DNA of 64,000 nt, taken from NCBI RefSeq assembly GCF_000020565.1, contig NC_010830.1, forward strand, positions 1,282,001-1,346,000, given 5' to 3'. Position numbers and translations under genes: made by a program. The notes below the pieces were generated by a model. That model did not search any database. It saw nothing but the letters and a program-made list of their open reading frames with translations, and was not told where the DNA came from. Positions within the stretch are counted from its first letter, which is position 1. The number at the start of each line of letters is the position of its first letter. Positions 47,239-56,676 of the stretch are shown here, in pieces. The DNA is from Candidatus Amoebophilus asiaticus 5a2 (GTDB lineage: Bacteria > Bacteroidota > Bacteroidia > Cytophagales > Amoebophilaceae).

Positions 47239-48873
47239 CTAGCCTGCTATGTAAGTTATATCTTCTTGCAGTAATGCTTCTGCTTGGTTAAATAGTTGTA
47301 AGGATTTTAGAATAGTTGTATCTGTTTTATTGTATACACTATAAAATCCTTGATATTGCCATAATGTTTTGGCAATATATGCTTTAAGCAAATTTTTAAT
47401 AGAGATTTTTATTGGATCGGTTATAAATACTTGCTTGATTGCTGCCTTTTTAGCTTCCTCAACAAGTTGACCAACCATTTCTTCAGTTACGCAAAAAATT
47501 TTAAGATAATCCTCTAATCTCAACTTTTCCAGTTTCTGTTTATTAGAGCGTGCATATGTTATAGCATACTGTTGTATAATGTAGTTATCTACTAGCTCGT
47601 TAACATAGTCACTATGCGCCGTAGTATCTATCGGTATAAAATGATCAGGCATAATTCCCCCGCCTCCATACACTGTTCTTCCTGCTGAAGTTTGATATGC
47701 TATAGTTTTGTCAAGCTGTATGCTATCTGCATGAAAATACTCGCCTTGCTTATATCTATTATATAAGTCTAATTCATAGTTTATTCTTTTATCATAGGGC
47801 TTTTGTACAGACCTTCCGCTTGGTGTAAAGTAGCTTTCTACAGTCAAACTCAATACAGAGCTATCTTTAAACTCAATAGGCCATTGTACTAGCCCTTTAC
47901 CAAAAGACCTTCTACCTACAATAAGTGCTCTATCATGGTCTTGTAAAGCACCTGCTAACAGTTCTGAAGCAGAAGCAGTATTCTCATTGATCAAAATAAT
48001 GATGGGTAGCTTACCAAGCCTATTTTTCCCATTTGCATAGTATTTTGTATCAAAGCCTTTGTATTTACCTTTTGTATATACTATCAACTTTCCTGGTTCT
48101 AGCATTTCTTCAGCCATATTTAAGGCTGTCTCGAAATAACCTCCTGAATTATCTCGTAAGTCAAGCAGTAACTTCTTCATTCCCTGTTCTGATAGCTGAT
48201 TTGTCCTTTCTATAAATTCTTGGTAAGTTTTGCTTGCAAATTGACTTAACTTAATGTAGCCTGTTTGGCTATCTACCATGTAGCCTGCATCGATGGACGG
48301 TATAGAAATTTGATCTCTTATGATGGTAATTTCAATTAGATCTTTTGTGTTGTTCCGGCATATATAGACTTTTACTGGAGTTCCTTTAGGGCCTCTCATT
48401 TTTAATACTATATCATTTGAATTAAAATTTGCTTCTTTTAAAATATGCCCATCTATTTTAACAACCTTATCCCCTACTTGTAAGCCTGCTTGGTCTGCAG
48501 GCCCTTTAGGAATAACATGTAATACATACACTACATCTTTTAATAAAACAAACTCAATACCTATCCCTTCAATTTGGCTCTTTAAATGATTTCTACTTAC
48601 TGCATTCTGTTGTGCATCAATATAAGTGGTATGTGGATCTAACTGCTTAGCTAACTTTGAGAGCGCTGCCTCTGTAAGTTCTACCAGTTTAGCATTATCT
48701 ATGGTATCTATATGGTATTTTTGAATATAGTTTAATACTTCGCCGAATTTACGAACAGGCTGTTTGAAAGAATTTTGAAAAAAATATAAGCCTATATATA
48801 AGCACAGCCCTATCCCTGCACACATACCTAATATAAAATTTTTGTCAGGTAATATCCTTTTATATTTCCACAT
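47239..48873 (-). CDS. ctpA: C-terminal processing peptidase (S41) with PDZ domain
   Basis: A 544-residue envelope protease that trims proteins from the C-terminus. An N-terminal membrane anchor (MCAGIGLCLYIGLYF) is followed by a PDZ domain at about 90-185 (PADQAGLQVGDKVVKIDG). The catalytic domain has LRDNSGGYFETALNMAEE, nucleophile Ser in NENTASASELLAG and Lys in GRRSFGKGLVQ. A C-terminal helical tail is typical for Bacteroidota homologues. It stands next to IS copy D. Confidence 0.92.
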   Translation of the reverse strand: MWKYKRILPDKNFILGMCAGIGLCLYIGLYFFQNSFKQPVRKFGEVLNYIQKYHIDTIDNAKLVELTEAALSKLAKQLDPHTTYIDAQQNAVSRNHLKSQIEGIGIEFVLLKDVVYVLHVIPKGPADQAGLQVGDKVVKIDGHILKEANFNSNDIVLKMRGPKGTPVKVYICRNNTKDLIEITIIRDQISIPSIDAGYMVDSQTGYIKLSQFASKTYQEFIERTNQLSEQGMKKLLLDLRDNSGGYFETALNMAEEMLEPGKLIVYTKGKYKGFDTKYYANGKNRLGKLPIIILINENTASASELLAGALQDHDRALIVGRRSFGKGLVQWPIEFKDSSVLSLTVESYFTPSGRSVQKPYDKRINYELDLYNRYKQGEYFHADSIQLDKTIAYQTSAGRTVYGGGGIMPDHFIPIDTTAHSDYVNELVDNYIIQQYAITYARSNKQKLEKLRLEDYLKIFCVTEEMVGQLVEEAKKAAIKQVFITDPIKISIKNLLKAYIAKTLWQYQGFYSVYNKTDTTILKSLQLFNQAEALLQEDITYIAG

Positions 48874-48988
48874 ATGATGGCTGGTTATGTATAAATTATT
48901 TGTAGCAGACAGAAAACTATTATCAAGCGCCCTTTTCCCTGATGAGCAAAGCAGAGTTAACTATTTGTTAGCCGTAACTTAAAAAAGC

Positions 48989-50596
48989 TTATGCTTGCTT
49001 TTCATGTTGCTTCCAATACTCATATGCTTCGTAGCTGCCAGGATATTCTTTGATCTGCTTATTTTCAATATACCAAATTTTGTTGGCAACTTGTGCCACA
49101 AAGTGTCGATCATGCGATACAATAACACAGGTACCTTTATATTGCTGTAAGGTTTGGGCTAAGATATCAATAGAAACCATGTCTAAGTGGTTGGTAGGCT
49201 CGTCTAATAGTAAAAAGTTAGCTTCTGATAGCAAAACTTTAGCTAAAGCTACCCGTGACTTTTCACCTCCTGAAAGCACTTTGATCTTTTTGTAAACTTC
49301 ATCCTTACTGAATAAGAACATGCCCGCAATTTTCCTTAGCTCAGTTTCAGACCTTCCTACCCCTACTTCTTGTAATTCTTTTAAGATTTCATTTTCTAAA
49401 TTAAGAGATTCTAGTTGGTGCTGGGCATAAAATGCCATATTAACCTGATGACCAAAATCTATGTTGGCAGTATCAGCAGGTTCATCCCCTGTTATAATAC
49501 GTAACAAAGTACTTTTCCCTTTTCCATTAGCTCCGATTAATGCAATTTTATCTCCACGTTCTATGGTTGCAGAGGCTTGCTGTAATAGCTCAAGTGTATC
49601 ATAGCTTTTGTTGATTTGAGAAAGCTTTGCCACAATTTTTCCAGAAGCCTGTTTAGTGCTAAAGTTGAAGTTAACCGTAGGCACGCTGGTATTTATAGAC
49701 TCTACACGCTCTATTTTATCCAACATCTTTATTCTAGACTGTACCTGTTTTGCTTTCGTAGATTTATAACGAAACCGCTCTATAAAATCTTCTGTCTGCC
49801 CTATTTTTTTCTGTTGGTTCTTATAAGCATTCTCTTGTATTTCGGCTTTTTCAGCTTTTTCAGCTTGATAGAAACTAAAATTTCCTGCATAAGGATATAG
49901 TTGTTTGTTCAACACTTCTACTGTCTTATTGATGACATTGTCTAAAAAGCAGCGATCATGTGAAACTACAATAAAAGCATTCTCATAGCTTTGCAGGTAT
50001 TTTTCAAGCCACTGTATAGAGGTTAAGTCTAAGTGGTTGGTAGGTTCATCTAGCATCAGCAAAGCAGGTTTTTGTAAAAGCAGTTTGGCTAACATTACCC
50101 GCATTCTCCATCCTCCAGAAAACTCTTCTAGAGGCCTATCTAAATCTTTGGTGGTAAATCCCATACCCTCCAATACAGCATCTGCTTTAGCTTGTGCTTC
50201 ATAACCATCTAGGTGATCTAATCTCTCTTGAAGTGTTGACAAGGTGTCTACTAATGAGTCTTCATAATTAGTCTCCATTTGTTTAAGAACTTCCTCTATC
50301 TTTTGTTCTAGTTCTAATACTTCTTCAAAAGCCTGCATGGCTACTTGACGTATGCTGTCTTGAGAACGAAAAGAAAGCAAATCTTGGTCTAAAAAACCTA
50401 GCGTACACTCTTTTGTTCTACTTATATTACCTGAATCTGGTGTTAATTTACCAGCTATAAGTTTGAGCAGCGTAGATTTTCCTGTTCCATTAAGGCCAAT
50501 AAGCCCTATTTTATCTTTAGGTTTTATAAATAAAGAGGAATTTTCATAAAGTGCTCTTGCACCTACATGGTAGGTTAGTGCATTGATGGTTAACAT
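48989..50596 (-). CDS. ABC-F family ATPase
   Basis: A 535-residue cytoplasmic protein with two ABC ATPase domains and no membrane part, the ABC-F layout. ABC-F proteins act on ribosomes in translation or antibiotic protection. Domain 1: GLNGTGKSTLLKLI, LEEFSGGWRMRVMLAK, LLMLDEPTNHLD. Domain 2: GANGKGKSTLLRII, VLSGGEKSRVALAK, LLLDEPTNHLD. The charged linker between them (about 235-315) is the ribosome-contacting arm. The sub-type (Uup, YdiF or other) is not settled. Confidence 0.92.
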   Translation of the reverse strand: MLTINALTYHVGARALYENSSLFIKPKDKIGLIGLNGTGKSTLLKLIAGKLTPDSGNISRTKECTLGFLDQDLLSFRSQDSIRQVAMQAFEEVLELEQKIEEVLKQMETNYEDSLVDTLSTLQERLDHLDGYEAQAKADAVLEGMGFTTKDLDRPLEEFSGGWRMRVMLAKLLLQKPALLMLDEPTNHLDLTSIQWLEKYLQSYENAFIVVSHDRCFLDNVINKTVEVLNKQLYPYAGNFSFYQAEKAEKAEIQENAYKNQQKKIGQTEDFIERFRYKSTKAKQVQSRIKMLDKIERVESINTSVPTVNFNFSTKQASGKIVAKLSQINKSYDTLELLQQASATIERGDKIALIGANGKGKSTLLRIITGDEPADTANIDFGHQVNMAFYAQHQLESLNLENEILKELQEVGVGRSETELRKIAGMFLFSKDEVYKKIKVLSGGEKSRVALAKVLLSEANFLLLDEPTNHLDMVSIDILAQTLQQYKGTCVIVSHDRHFVAQVANKIWYIENKQIKEYPGSYEAYEYWKQHEKQA

Positions 50597-51001
50597 AATT
50601 GAAGGTACTTAAAAGAGAAAATATATCTAATTATAGGCAGTATGTAAAAAAGAACTAGCTAAAGGTAAGCAATTTAATAAAAAATTAAGTTTTTATTCTA
50701 ATTTTTAAAGATAACTAAGAAAAATTGCTAAGGCTTGGTAATTACCTCTAGACAGTAGCTGTTTAGTCCCTTAGTGAATTCTAGTTCTATACTTGTATAA
50801 AGCTAATCCATTGTACTTGTTTAAACTTAAACAAGTATTTCAAATCTCATTAATGAGTAGATGTTTTGTCCCTAACAATTATGGTTATATTAGTATAGTT
50901 TTTATAGATAGTTGTTAAATAAAATATGTGTTTTGTGCTCATTTTAAAGGTAGTAGGCACGTGAACGCATACATAAAGATAAGCTATTTTATCAGCAACG
51001 C
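50597..51001. other. Gene-free stretch between the nuo genes and ABC-F
   Basis: About 400 AT-rich bases without a supported frame. There is no nuoK, which commonly follows nuoJ. It probably holds the promoter of the ABC-F gene, but no clear TAnnTTTG box was found. Confidence 0.4.
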
Positions 51002-51523
51002 TTACTTGTTAGGTGTCTTGTATCTTTGATGTATAATATGTAGTACTCCTACTAGCGTTATAAGTAATAAAATACTTATTAATTCTAGTATAAGTCCATA
51101 AGGCCCTAGTATTTGATAGCCTAGTTGTTGTATTGTTCCAACAGGCCTATTAGAAGCTGGTAAATTAAATAAATAGCTAATCGTGCTTAACTTATTGCAT
51201 AGGTACCCCACCAAACCAATGCTTATAGCTCCTATAACTATTCTTTTATATATGATTTTATTATCAGTGTTATTAGGTGCCTTTATTGCATGTTTAAAAA
51301 ACAATAGGCTACATATTAGCAATACTAAAATACCGCCTGCATGTAATATGAGTTGGATAATGGACACGAAAGGCGCCCCTTGTAAAAAGTATAGTGTTGA
51401 TAAGAAAATAACTATTAATATTAGCATCAATAGTGCAAAAAATTCCTGTTTTGCAAATAATATTACCAGGCTTCCTACTGCTACTAGTACGGCAAAGAAA
51501 ACATACAGTAAATTAATAAACAT
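51002..51523 (-). CDS. nuoJ: NADH-quinone oxidoreductase subunit J
   Basis: A 173-residue membrane subunit of respiratory complex I. Five hydrophobic segments, with the NuoJ pattern FVSIIQLILHAGGILVLLICSL in the third segment, which contains the pi-bulge region. It is the last of three nuo genes, 22 bases after nuoI. nuoK does not follow, so the complex must be completed from other loci. Confidence 0.88.
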   Translation of the reverse strand: MFINLLYVFFAVLVAVGSLVILFAKQEFFALLMLILIVIFLSTLYFLQGAPFVSIIQLILHAGGILVLLICSLLFFKHAIKAPNNTDNKIIYKRIVIGAISIGLVGYLCNKLSTISYLFNLPASNRPVGTIQQLGYQILGPYGLILELISILLLITLVGVLHIIHQRYKTPNK

Positions 51524-51545
51524 ATACTAAGGTTTTTCTACTATC

Positions 51546-52100
51546 CTATTCGGCAAGGATTTTTTTACTTGTTGCATGTGTATCCCATATCTGTTTCTTT
51601 TCTATAATTTCTGCCTCACTCATATTAGCAAAAGAAACCTTATGTTCTAAAACATCAAACACACTAAAGTCATATTCTGGAGTCATGGTTAAACACTCTG
51701 TAGGGCAAACAGTAGTACAAAGCCCACAAAAGCAGCATTTGGCCATGTCTATATCAAACTTGGCAGCATGAATACGTTTTTTCATACCATTGCTAGTTAT
51801 ACCAAATACATCAGGTGCTGGAATAGATTCTATTTCTATGCAATCTACAGGACAAATTTTAGCACATTTATCACATACAATACAGTCTTCTATGGCATTA
51901 TGTAACTTATAACGCCCTCGGCTAGGGACAGGTAGCTTTTCATGAGGATATTGTAATGTTATATTACCGCTTTCCTGTTGAAAATATATTGGTGTGCTTG
52001 TATGGTTGCGAGCCTTAATACTTTTAACAAAATGTTGCCAAGTAAGTTGTAATGGCTTTGTTAAGCGGAGAATAATGTGAAAGAGTGTTCTTAGTTGCAT
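51546..52100 (-). CDS. nuoI: NADH-quinone oxidoreductase subunit I
   Basis: A 184-residue peripheral subunit with two 4Fe-4S clusters. The cysteine motifs are CIVCDKCAKICPVDC and CCFCGLCTTVCPTEC. It carries electrons to the quinone site formed with NuoH. It lies between nuoH and nuoJ, 25 bases after nuoH. Confidence 0.95.
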   Translation of the reverse strand: MQLRTLFHIILRLTKPLQLTWQHFVKSIKARNHTSTPIYFQQESGNITLQYPHEKLPVPSRGRYKLHNAIEDCIVCDKCAKICPVDCIEIESIPAPDVFGITSNGMKKRIHAAKFDIDMAKCCFCGLCTTVCPTECLTMTPEYDFSVFDVLEHKVSFANMSEAEIIEKKQIWDTHATSKKILAE

Positions 52101-52125
52101 GTTTATACCTTCTAGATAAGTAGCT

Positions 52126-53235
52126 TTACAAGTTAAGAAATTCCCACCACAAGGTCACTAGTAAACAACCTAGCCCTAAAGGAATTAAATATAGCCAACA
52201 TACCCTTAGAAGTTGGTCTGCACGTAAGCGAGGAAACGTCCATTTAATCCACAACTGTATTAAAACAAATAATAATGCTTTTGTAAATAACCAAAAAAAA
52301 GCCCAGATATTACCTACCCATGTATTGGGGTGTCCATTGGTATACAGTGCTAATTTTAATGACCCTATATTGGGTAAAGGAGAATTCCATCCTCCCCAGA
52401 ACAAAATAACCCCGAAAATACTCATCAGAAACAAAATACTATATTCTGAAACCATTATCCAGGCCCAATATATACCAGAATATTCTGTATGATAACCAGC
52501 AATTAGTTCTGACTCTGATTCGGCTAAATCAAAAGGTATCTTATTACTAACAGCTAGCGACGTTAAAAAAAAGATTGAATAAGCTACTATCAAACAAGGC
52601 ATGCGAAAGATATTCCAACTAAGAAATCCACCCATATGGGAAACGTCTAACCCTTTGATACCGAGCAAATAGCTTGTTTGTATACTACCTTTATATACAT
52701 TATATATACTCAGGCCTTGCTGTGAAGAAATAACACTTAAATCCACATTACGGCAGGCTATAATTACACATAATACACTAAGCCCTAAGGGTATTTCATA
52801 AGCAAGAAACTGTGCCATTGCACGAAGTGCACCAAGGCGAGCAAATTTATTATTAGAAGACCAGCCAGCTACTAGTATACCTATTGTTTTTAGTGAAAGC
52901 ATAGCTAATAAAAATAACAACCCTATGCTAGTAGGAGCCCCTGTCCATGCATTGTTAACAGGTACTACCACAAAGCCTGCTATTACTGTAACCAAAATCC
53001 AAACAGGTGCTAGTATAAATAGTGCCTTATCAGATGCTTCTGGAATAATGACTTCCTTTTTTAGTAGTTTTATTAAATCAGCTAGTGTTTGTAAAGCACC
53101 TTTATAGCCTACTTCCATAGGACCTAACCGATCTTGTATAAAAGCAGCTAGCTTACGTTCTACATATATAGCTACCAGCATAAAAAGTAGCAGAAAAGGT
53201 AGATAAAAACAAAAAGTAGGAATGTTGGTAAGCAA
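52126..53235 (-). CDS. nuoH: NADH-quinone oxidoreductase subunit H
   Basis: A 369-residue membrane subunit that forms much of the quinone pocket. YVERKLAAFIQDRLGPMEVG and IPFDLAESESELIAGYHTEYSG are family signatures, and about eight membrane segments are seen. The start is TTG at 53235, nine bases after atpC, so the two are transcribed together. Confidence 0.92.
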   Translation of the reverse strand: MLTNIPTFCFYLPFLLLFMLVAIYVERKLAAFIQDRLGPMEVGYKGALQTLADLIKLLKKEVIIPEASDKALFILAPVWILVTVIAGFVVVPVNNAWTGAPTSIGLLFLLAMLSLKTIGILVAGWSSNNKFARLGALRAMAQFLAYEIPLGLSVLCVIIACRNVDLSVISSQQGLSIYNVYKGSIQTSYLLGIKGLDVSHMGGFLSWNIFRMPCLIVAYSIFFLTSLAVSNKIPFDLAESESELIAGYHTEYSGIYWAWIMVSEYSILFLMSIFGVILFWGGWNSPLPNIGSLKLALYTNGHPNTWVGNIWAFFWLFTKALLFVLIQLWIKWTFPRLRADQLLRVCWLYLIPLGLGCLLVTLWWEFLNL

Positions 53236-53244
53236 AGCTAATTT

Positions 53245-53493
53245 TTATACTTTTTCAATTTCTACTAAAAGTTTAATCTGGTTATCATGAACTGACACTA
53301 CGCCTTTTTCAATAACTAAATTATGATCTTGTGACTGAGCATCCGTATAAACAACCTTCCCATTTCCTAAAGAGCTGATGATAGGCGCATGGTTTGCTAG
53401 TATTTGAAAACACCCTGCAGTACCTGGAACAGTTAAGCTAGTTATATTGCCTTGGAAAATTTGCTTATTACGTGTTATTATTTCTAGTTGCAT
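53245..53493 (-). CDS. atpC: ATP synthase F1 epsilon subunit, short form
   Basis: An 82-residue protein with the beta-sandwich domain of the epsilon subunit: LTVPGTAGCFQILANHAPIIS is the signature, and VIEKGVVSVHDNQIKLLVE ends the domain. The C-terminal helical hairpin of longer homologues is absent, as in many Bacteroidota. No atpD is nearby; instead complex I genes follow. Confidence 0.9.
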   Translation of the reverse strand: MQLEIITRNKQIFQGNITSLTVPGTAGCFQILANHAPIISSLGNGKVVYTDAQSQDHNLVIEKGVVSVHDNQIKLLVEIEKV

Positions 53494-53613
53494 GATAATT
53501 TTTAGTAATATACAGTTTAGTTAATAGCTAACAAACTAATTGTTTATATAAACAATTATATAAGATAAGCCAAGTGTATAAGTTAAAAGTTTATCTTATA
53601 CACATCCGTTCTC

Positions 53614-54366
53614 TTACAGATAACTCTTGATCATACGCATCATTTTGCTGGCAAAAAGAAAGCTGTTAAGTGTTTCTACATCACTATGGAAAAGTTCTTT
53701 AGAAGTTCCTTCCCAAGCTTTTTTCCCTTGGTCTAGAAATATAATATAGTCTCCCAGTGTAAATATGCTATCGAGATTATGCGTTACCACTACAGTGGTT
53801 ATGTCATACTCATAAGTAAGTTCTTGTATCAGTTCATCTATTAATAAGGATGTTTTAGGGTCGAGGCCTGAATTAGGTTCATCACAAAATAGGTATTTAG
53901 GGCTATTGACCATTGCCCTTGCTATACCTACCCTTTTTTGCATGCCACCACTAAGCTCATTGGGGTATTTCTTGTTGCTATTGCTTAGGCCCACTCGTTT
54001 TAAGTAAAAATTTACACGATCTAGCTTTTCGTTTTTAGGCATATTCGTTAGCATGTTTAGCGGAAACATTACATTTTGCTCTACTGTTTTAGAATCAAAA
54101 AGTGCTCCTCCCTGAAATAACATACCTATTTCTCGTTTAATATTAATAATAGTATCTCTGCTCCGTCCTACCATGTCGCGGTCATCAAAAGTAATATTAC
54201 CATAACTTGGCCGGATAAGTCCTACAATACATTTCAACAGCACACTCTTTCCAGTACCGCTCGTGCCAATAACAAGGTTTATCTTTCCAGGATCAAAATG
54301 GCTACTGATGTCATCTAAGACCACTTTGCCATTAAAAGATTTACTGATATGCTCAAATTTAATCAT
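53614..54366 (-). CDS. mlaF: ABC transporter ATPase, MlaF type
   Basis: A 250-residue ATPase of a phospholipid transport system of the outer membrane. Walker A GTSGTGKSVLLKCI, signature LSGGMQKRVGIARAM, Walker B YLFCDEPNSGLDP, and the H-loop VTHNLDS. The SGGMQKR signature is typical of MlaF. It follows mlaE by 15 bases. No mlaD is seen here. Confidence 0.9.
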   Translation of the reverse strand: MIKFEHISKSFNGKVVLDDISSHFDPGKINLVIGTSGTGKSVLLKCIVGLIRPSYGNITFDDRDMVGRSRDTIINIKREIGMLFQGGALFDSKTVEQNVMFPLNMLTNMPKNEKLDRVNFYLKRVGLSNSNKKYPNELSGGMQKRVGIARAMVNSPKYLFCDEPNSGLDPKTSLLIDELIQELTYEYDITTVVVTHNLDSIFTLGDYIIFLDQGKKAWEGTSKELFHSDVETLNSFLFASKMMRMIKSYL

Positions 54367-54381
54367 TGTTTAATGTAAAGT

Positions 54382-55134
54382 TTACAAAAGCAATTGGGTT
54401 AATACATAATCAGCTGCTAAAATGGCAATACAACTATTAGTCACAGCTTCTGTGCTTGCTTGCCCTACTGCCACAGCTCCTCTAAACACATAGAAACCTT
54501 TATAAGAAGCAATCGAACTTACCAAGAAAGCAAAAGCTATTGACTTATAAATGGCAAATTGGATAGTATAAGGTTCAAACATAAAACGGATTCCATATAT
54601 ATAATCTTCAGCTGCCATGGTTAATACAAATTTTGCAGCCAAATATCCACTGTAAATAGCTAAGGATCCTGATAAAATAACTAGTAATGGATACATGAAT
54701 ATACTAGCGATGATTTTAGGTAGTACCAGATAAGTAGTTGGGTTAATTCCCATGACCTCCAAAGCATCGATTTGTTCAGTAATACGCATAGAACCTAGCT
54801 GACTGGCAATATTAGAGCCTACTTTCCCAGCAAATATAATAGCCATTACCGTAGGAGCTAATTCTAATATAACCATATTACGTACACCAAACCCTACCAA
54901 GAAATCTTGAGCAAAAGGGGACTTAAGATTATAGCTAATCTGAATACACGTTACAGCACCTATAAATATAGAAACAATGGAAACAATTGTAATAGAGCAA
55001 ATACCTATGTTGATACATTCGTCAATAGTCTGTTGGAAATAAGTTTTCCATGCTACTCTATTAGAAAACATAGAACACAAGAAAAGGCAATATTTGCCTA
55101 AACTTTTCATTGGATATACTAAGTGTTGTATCAA
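54382..55134 (-). CDS. mlaE: ABC transporter permease, MlaE family
   Basis: A 250-residue inner-membrane permease with five to six hydrophobic segments. The family hallmarks FVGKVGS-like IIFAGKVGSNIASQLGSMR and EQIDALEVMGINP are present. It works with MlaF in the cytoplasm to move phospholipids between membranes. The 265 bases upstream are empty. Confidence 0.92.
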   Translation of the reverse strand: MIQHLVYPMKSLGKYCLFLCSMFSNRVAWKTYFQQTIDECINIGICSITIVSIVSIFIGAVTCIQISYNLKSPFAQDFLVGFGVRNMVILELAPTVMAIIFAGKVGSNIASQLGSMRITEQIDALEVMGINPTTYLVLPKIIASIFMYPLLVILSGSLAIYSGYLAAKFVLTMAAEDYIYGIRFMFEPYTIQFAIYKSIAFAFLVSSIASYKGFYVFRGAVAVGQASTEAVTNSCIAILAADYVLTQLLL

Positions 55135-55399
55135 AATAATTTTATTTATTAAATAAGCTTTTGCTGAAATTTTATAAAACCTAGCTATAATTTTACTTAA
55201 ACACCGATTTCAGAAGAGACCTTCCTAGATAAGAATGAATCTGTTTAGCTATTATTGTATATACTAATCAGCCTTTCGATATTTTTTACGTATTTATAAA
55301 TAAATATCTGTGTATAAAGTTATAAAATATTTTTGCTAAATTTTTTTTATGTGTTTAAATAAATGTGAATAAGCTAATAATTGCTTTTTTATTTAAAAA

Positions 55400-56656
55400 T
55401 TAGTTTAGCAATTTATTTAATTCTTTAACTAATTCAGGTGTAAGTACATGTTCTATGAGTTCAGCATTTTCATGAATATAAGCCGGTTTGGTCTTTAAGT
55501 ATTTAGTTAGGTATAATTCCCATAACCGATGTCGCTGTGCTATCCGTTCTCCCTCATTTTTTCCAGCCCCTGTCAGGCGCCATTTATTTCCTTTATAATA
55601 TAGTAAGCTAGCTTTCTCTAAGGATACAAGCCCCCTTATAAGTTTATTGTGGGGTATAGCTCTGTGCTGCATAAGCTCTTCAGTAGAGCAATTTCCAAAA
55701 AAATCTCCTTTCTCTTCCCCTATCTCATAAAATAGCTTTAATATGTTTTCTTGTAATATCTTATTTTGATGCTTATACTGACGTAACTTTTTTGCCAGCA
55801 GTCCTTTATGGGGAGCAAAAAGAAAAGAAATATATGCTATAGCAGTAACAATAAGTACAATCCAAGGGCCTGTAGGCATTCCAGGAAAAAGGTAAGAAAC
55901 GAAGCTGCCTAATAGACCTGATATAGCTCCAAATAGTGCTGCTAAGCCTATCATTTTTGTTAGCCGGTCCGTCCAAAAGCGAGCAGCTGCGGCTGGAGTA
56001 ATAAGCATGGCTGCCATTAACACAATACCTACTGCACGGATACCTATTACAATGGCTAATACAATAAGGCTAGTAAATACAAATTCTAGCAAGTTTACCC
56101 GCATATGTATTGATTCAGCAAAGGCTTTATCAAAAGCAATCAAGGTAAATTCTTTAAAAAGACCGACAACTGTTAGTAAAATAGCTATACTAAGTATACC
56201 TAATACCAATAAGTCTTCGCCTAGCAAGGCAGCTGCTTTGCCAAATAGGTAGTTGTTAAGCCCTAGTTGTGCTGCATTAGACGTATTTTGGATAATAGAA
56301 AGTAGTAGGGTGCCTATCCCAAACGTTACAGAAAGCAACAAGGCTGTAGCAATATCTTCCTTAATCTTAGAATGCTTGATTAGTATATCTATGAGTAATA
56401 AAGCTATCCAACCAGTTGTAAAAGCACCTATAGCCAAGTAAATTGGATGTTTAGTACCAGTAAGCATAAAAGCTATACATATACCCGGGAAGGCAGCATG
56501 TGCTGTAGCATCTCCCAGTAAAGCCTTCTTTTTAAGCAAAGTAAAAGTTCCTACTATAGCTGCGCTACTAGTAAGTAGCATGGTTCCCAATACTACATAC
56601 CGGATATTTGGATCTGTTAAAGTAAAAAATTCAAGAAATGCTTTCATAAATTGCAA
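55400..56656 (-). CDS. Mn/Zn ABC permease fused to a DtxR-like domain
   Basis: A 418-residue protein. Residues 1-285 are a metal ABC permease (TroC/MntB type) with eight or nine membrane segments and GDATAHAAFPGI and ALLFGAISG motifs. Residues 300-418 resemble the winged-helix and dimer domains of DtxR/MntR: the HRLWELYLTKYL and AELIEHVLTPELVKELNKLL segments parallel the repressor encoded at 59364 (HRLWEVFLVKKL). Such fusions are known in Bacteroidota. The fused domain may sense metal at the transporter, which is inferred. Confidence 0.88.
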   Translation of the reverse strand: MQFMKAFLEFFTLTDPNIRYVVLGTMLLTSSAAIVGTFTLLKKKALLGDATAHAAFPGICIAFMLTGTKHPIYLAIGAFTTGWIALLLIDILIKHSKIKEDIATALLLSVTFGIGTLLLSIIQNTSNAAQLGLNNYLFGKAAALLGEDLLVLGILSIAILLTVVGLFKEFTLIAFDKAFAESIHMRVNLLEFVFTSLIVLAIVIGIRAVGIVLMAAMLITPAAAARFWTDRLTKMIGLAALFGAISGLLGSFVSYLFPGMPTGPWIVLIVTAIAYISFLFAPHKGLLAKKLRQYKHQNKILQENILKLFYEIGEEKGDFFGNCSTEELMQHRAIPHNKLIRGLVSLEKASLLYYKGNKWRLTGAGKNEGERIAQRHRLWELYLTKYLKTKPAYIHENAELIEHVLTPELVKELNKLLN

Positions 56657-56676
56657 CTATGTAAATAACTAATTCT

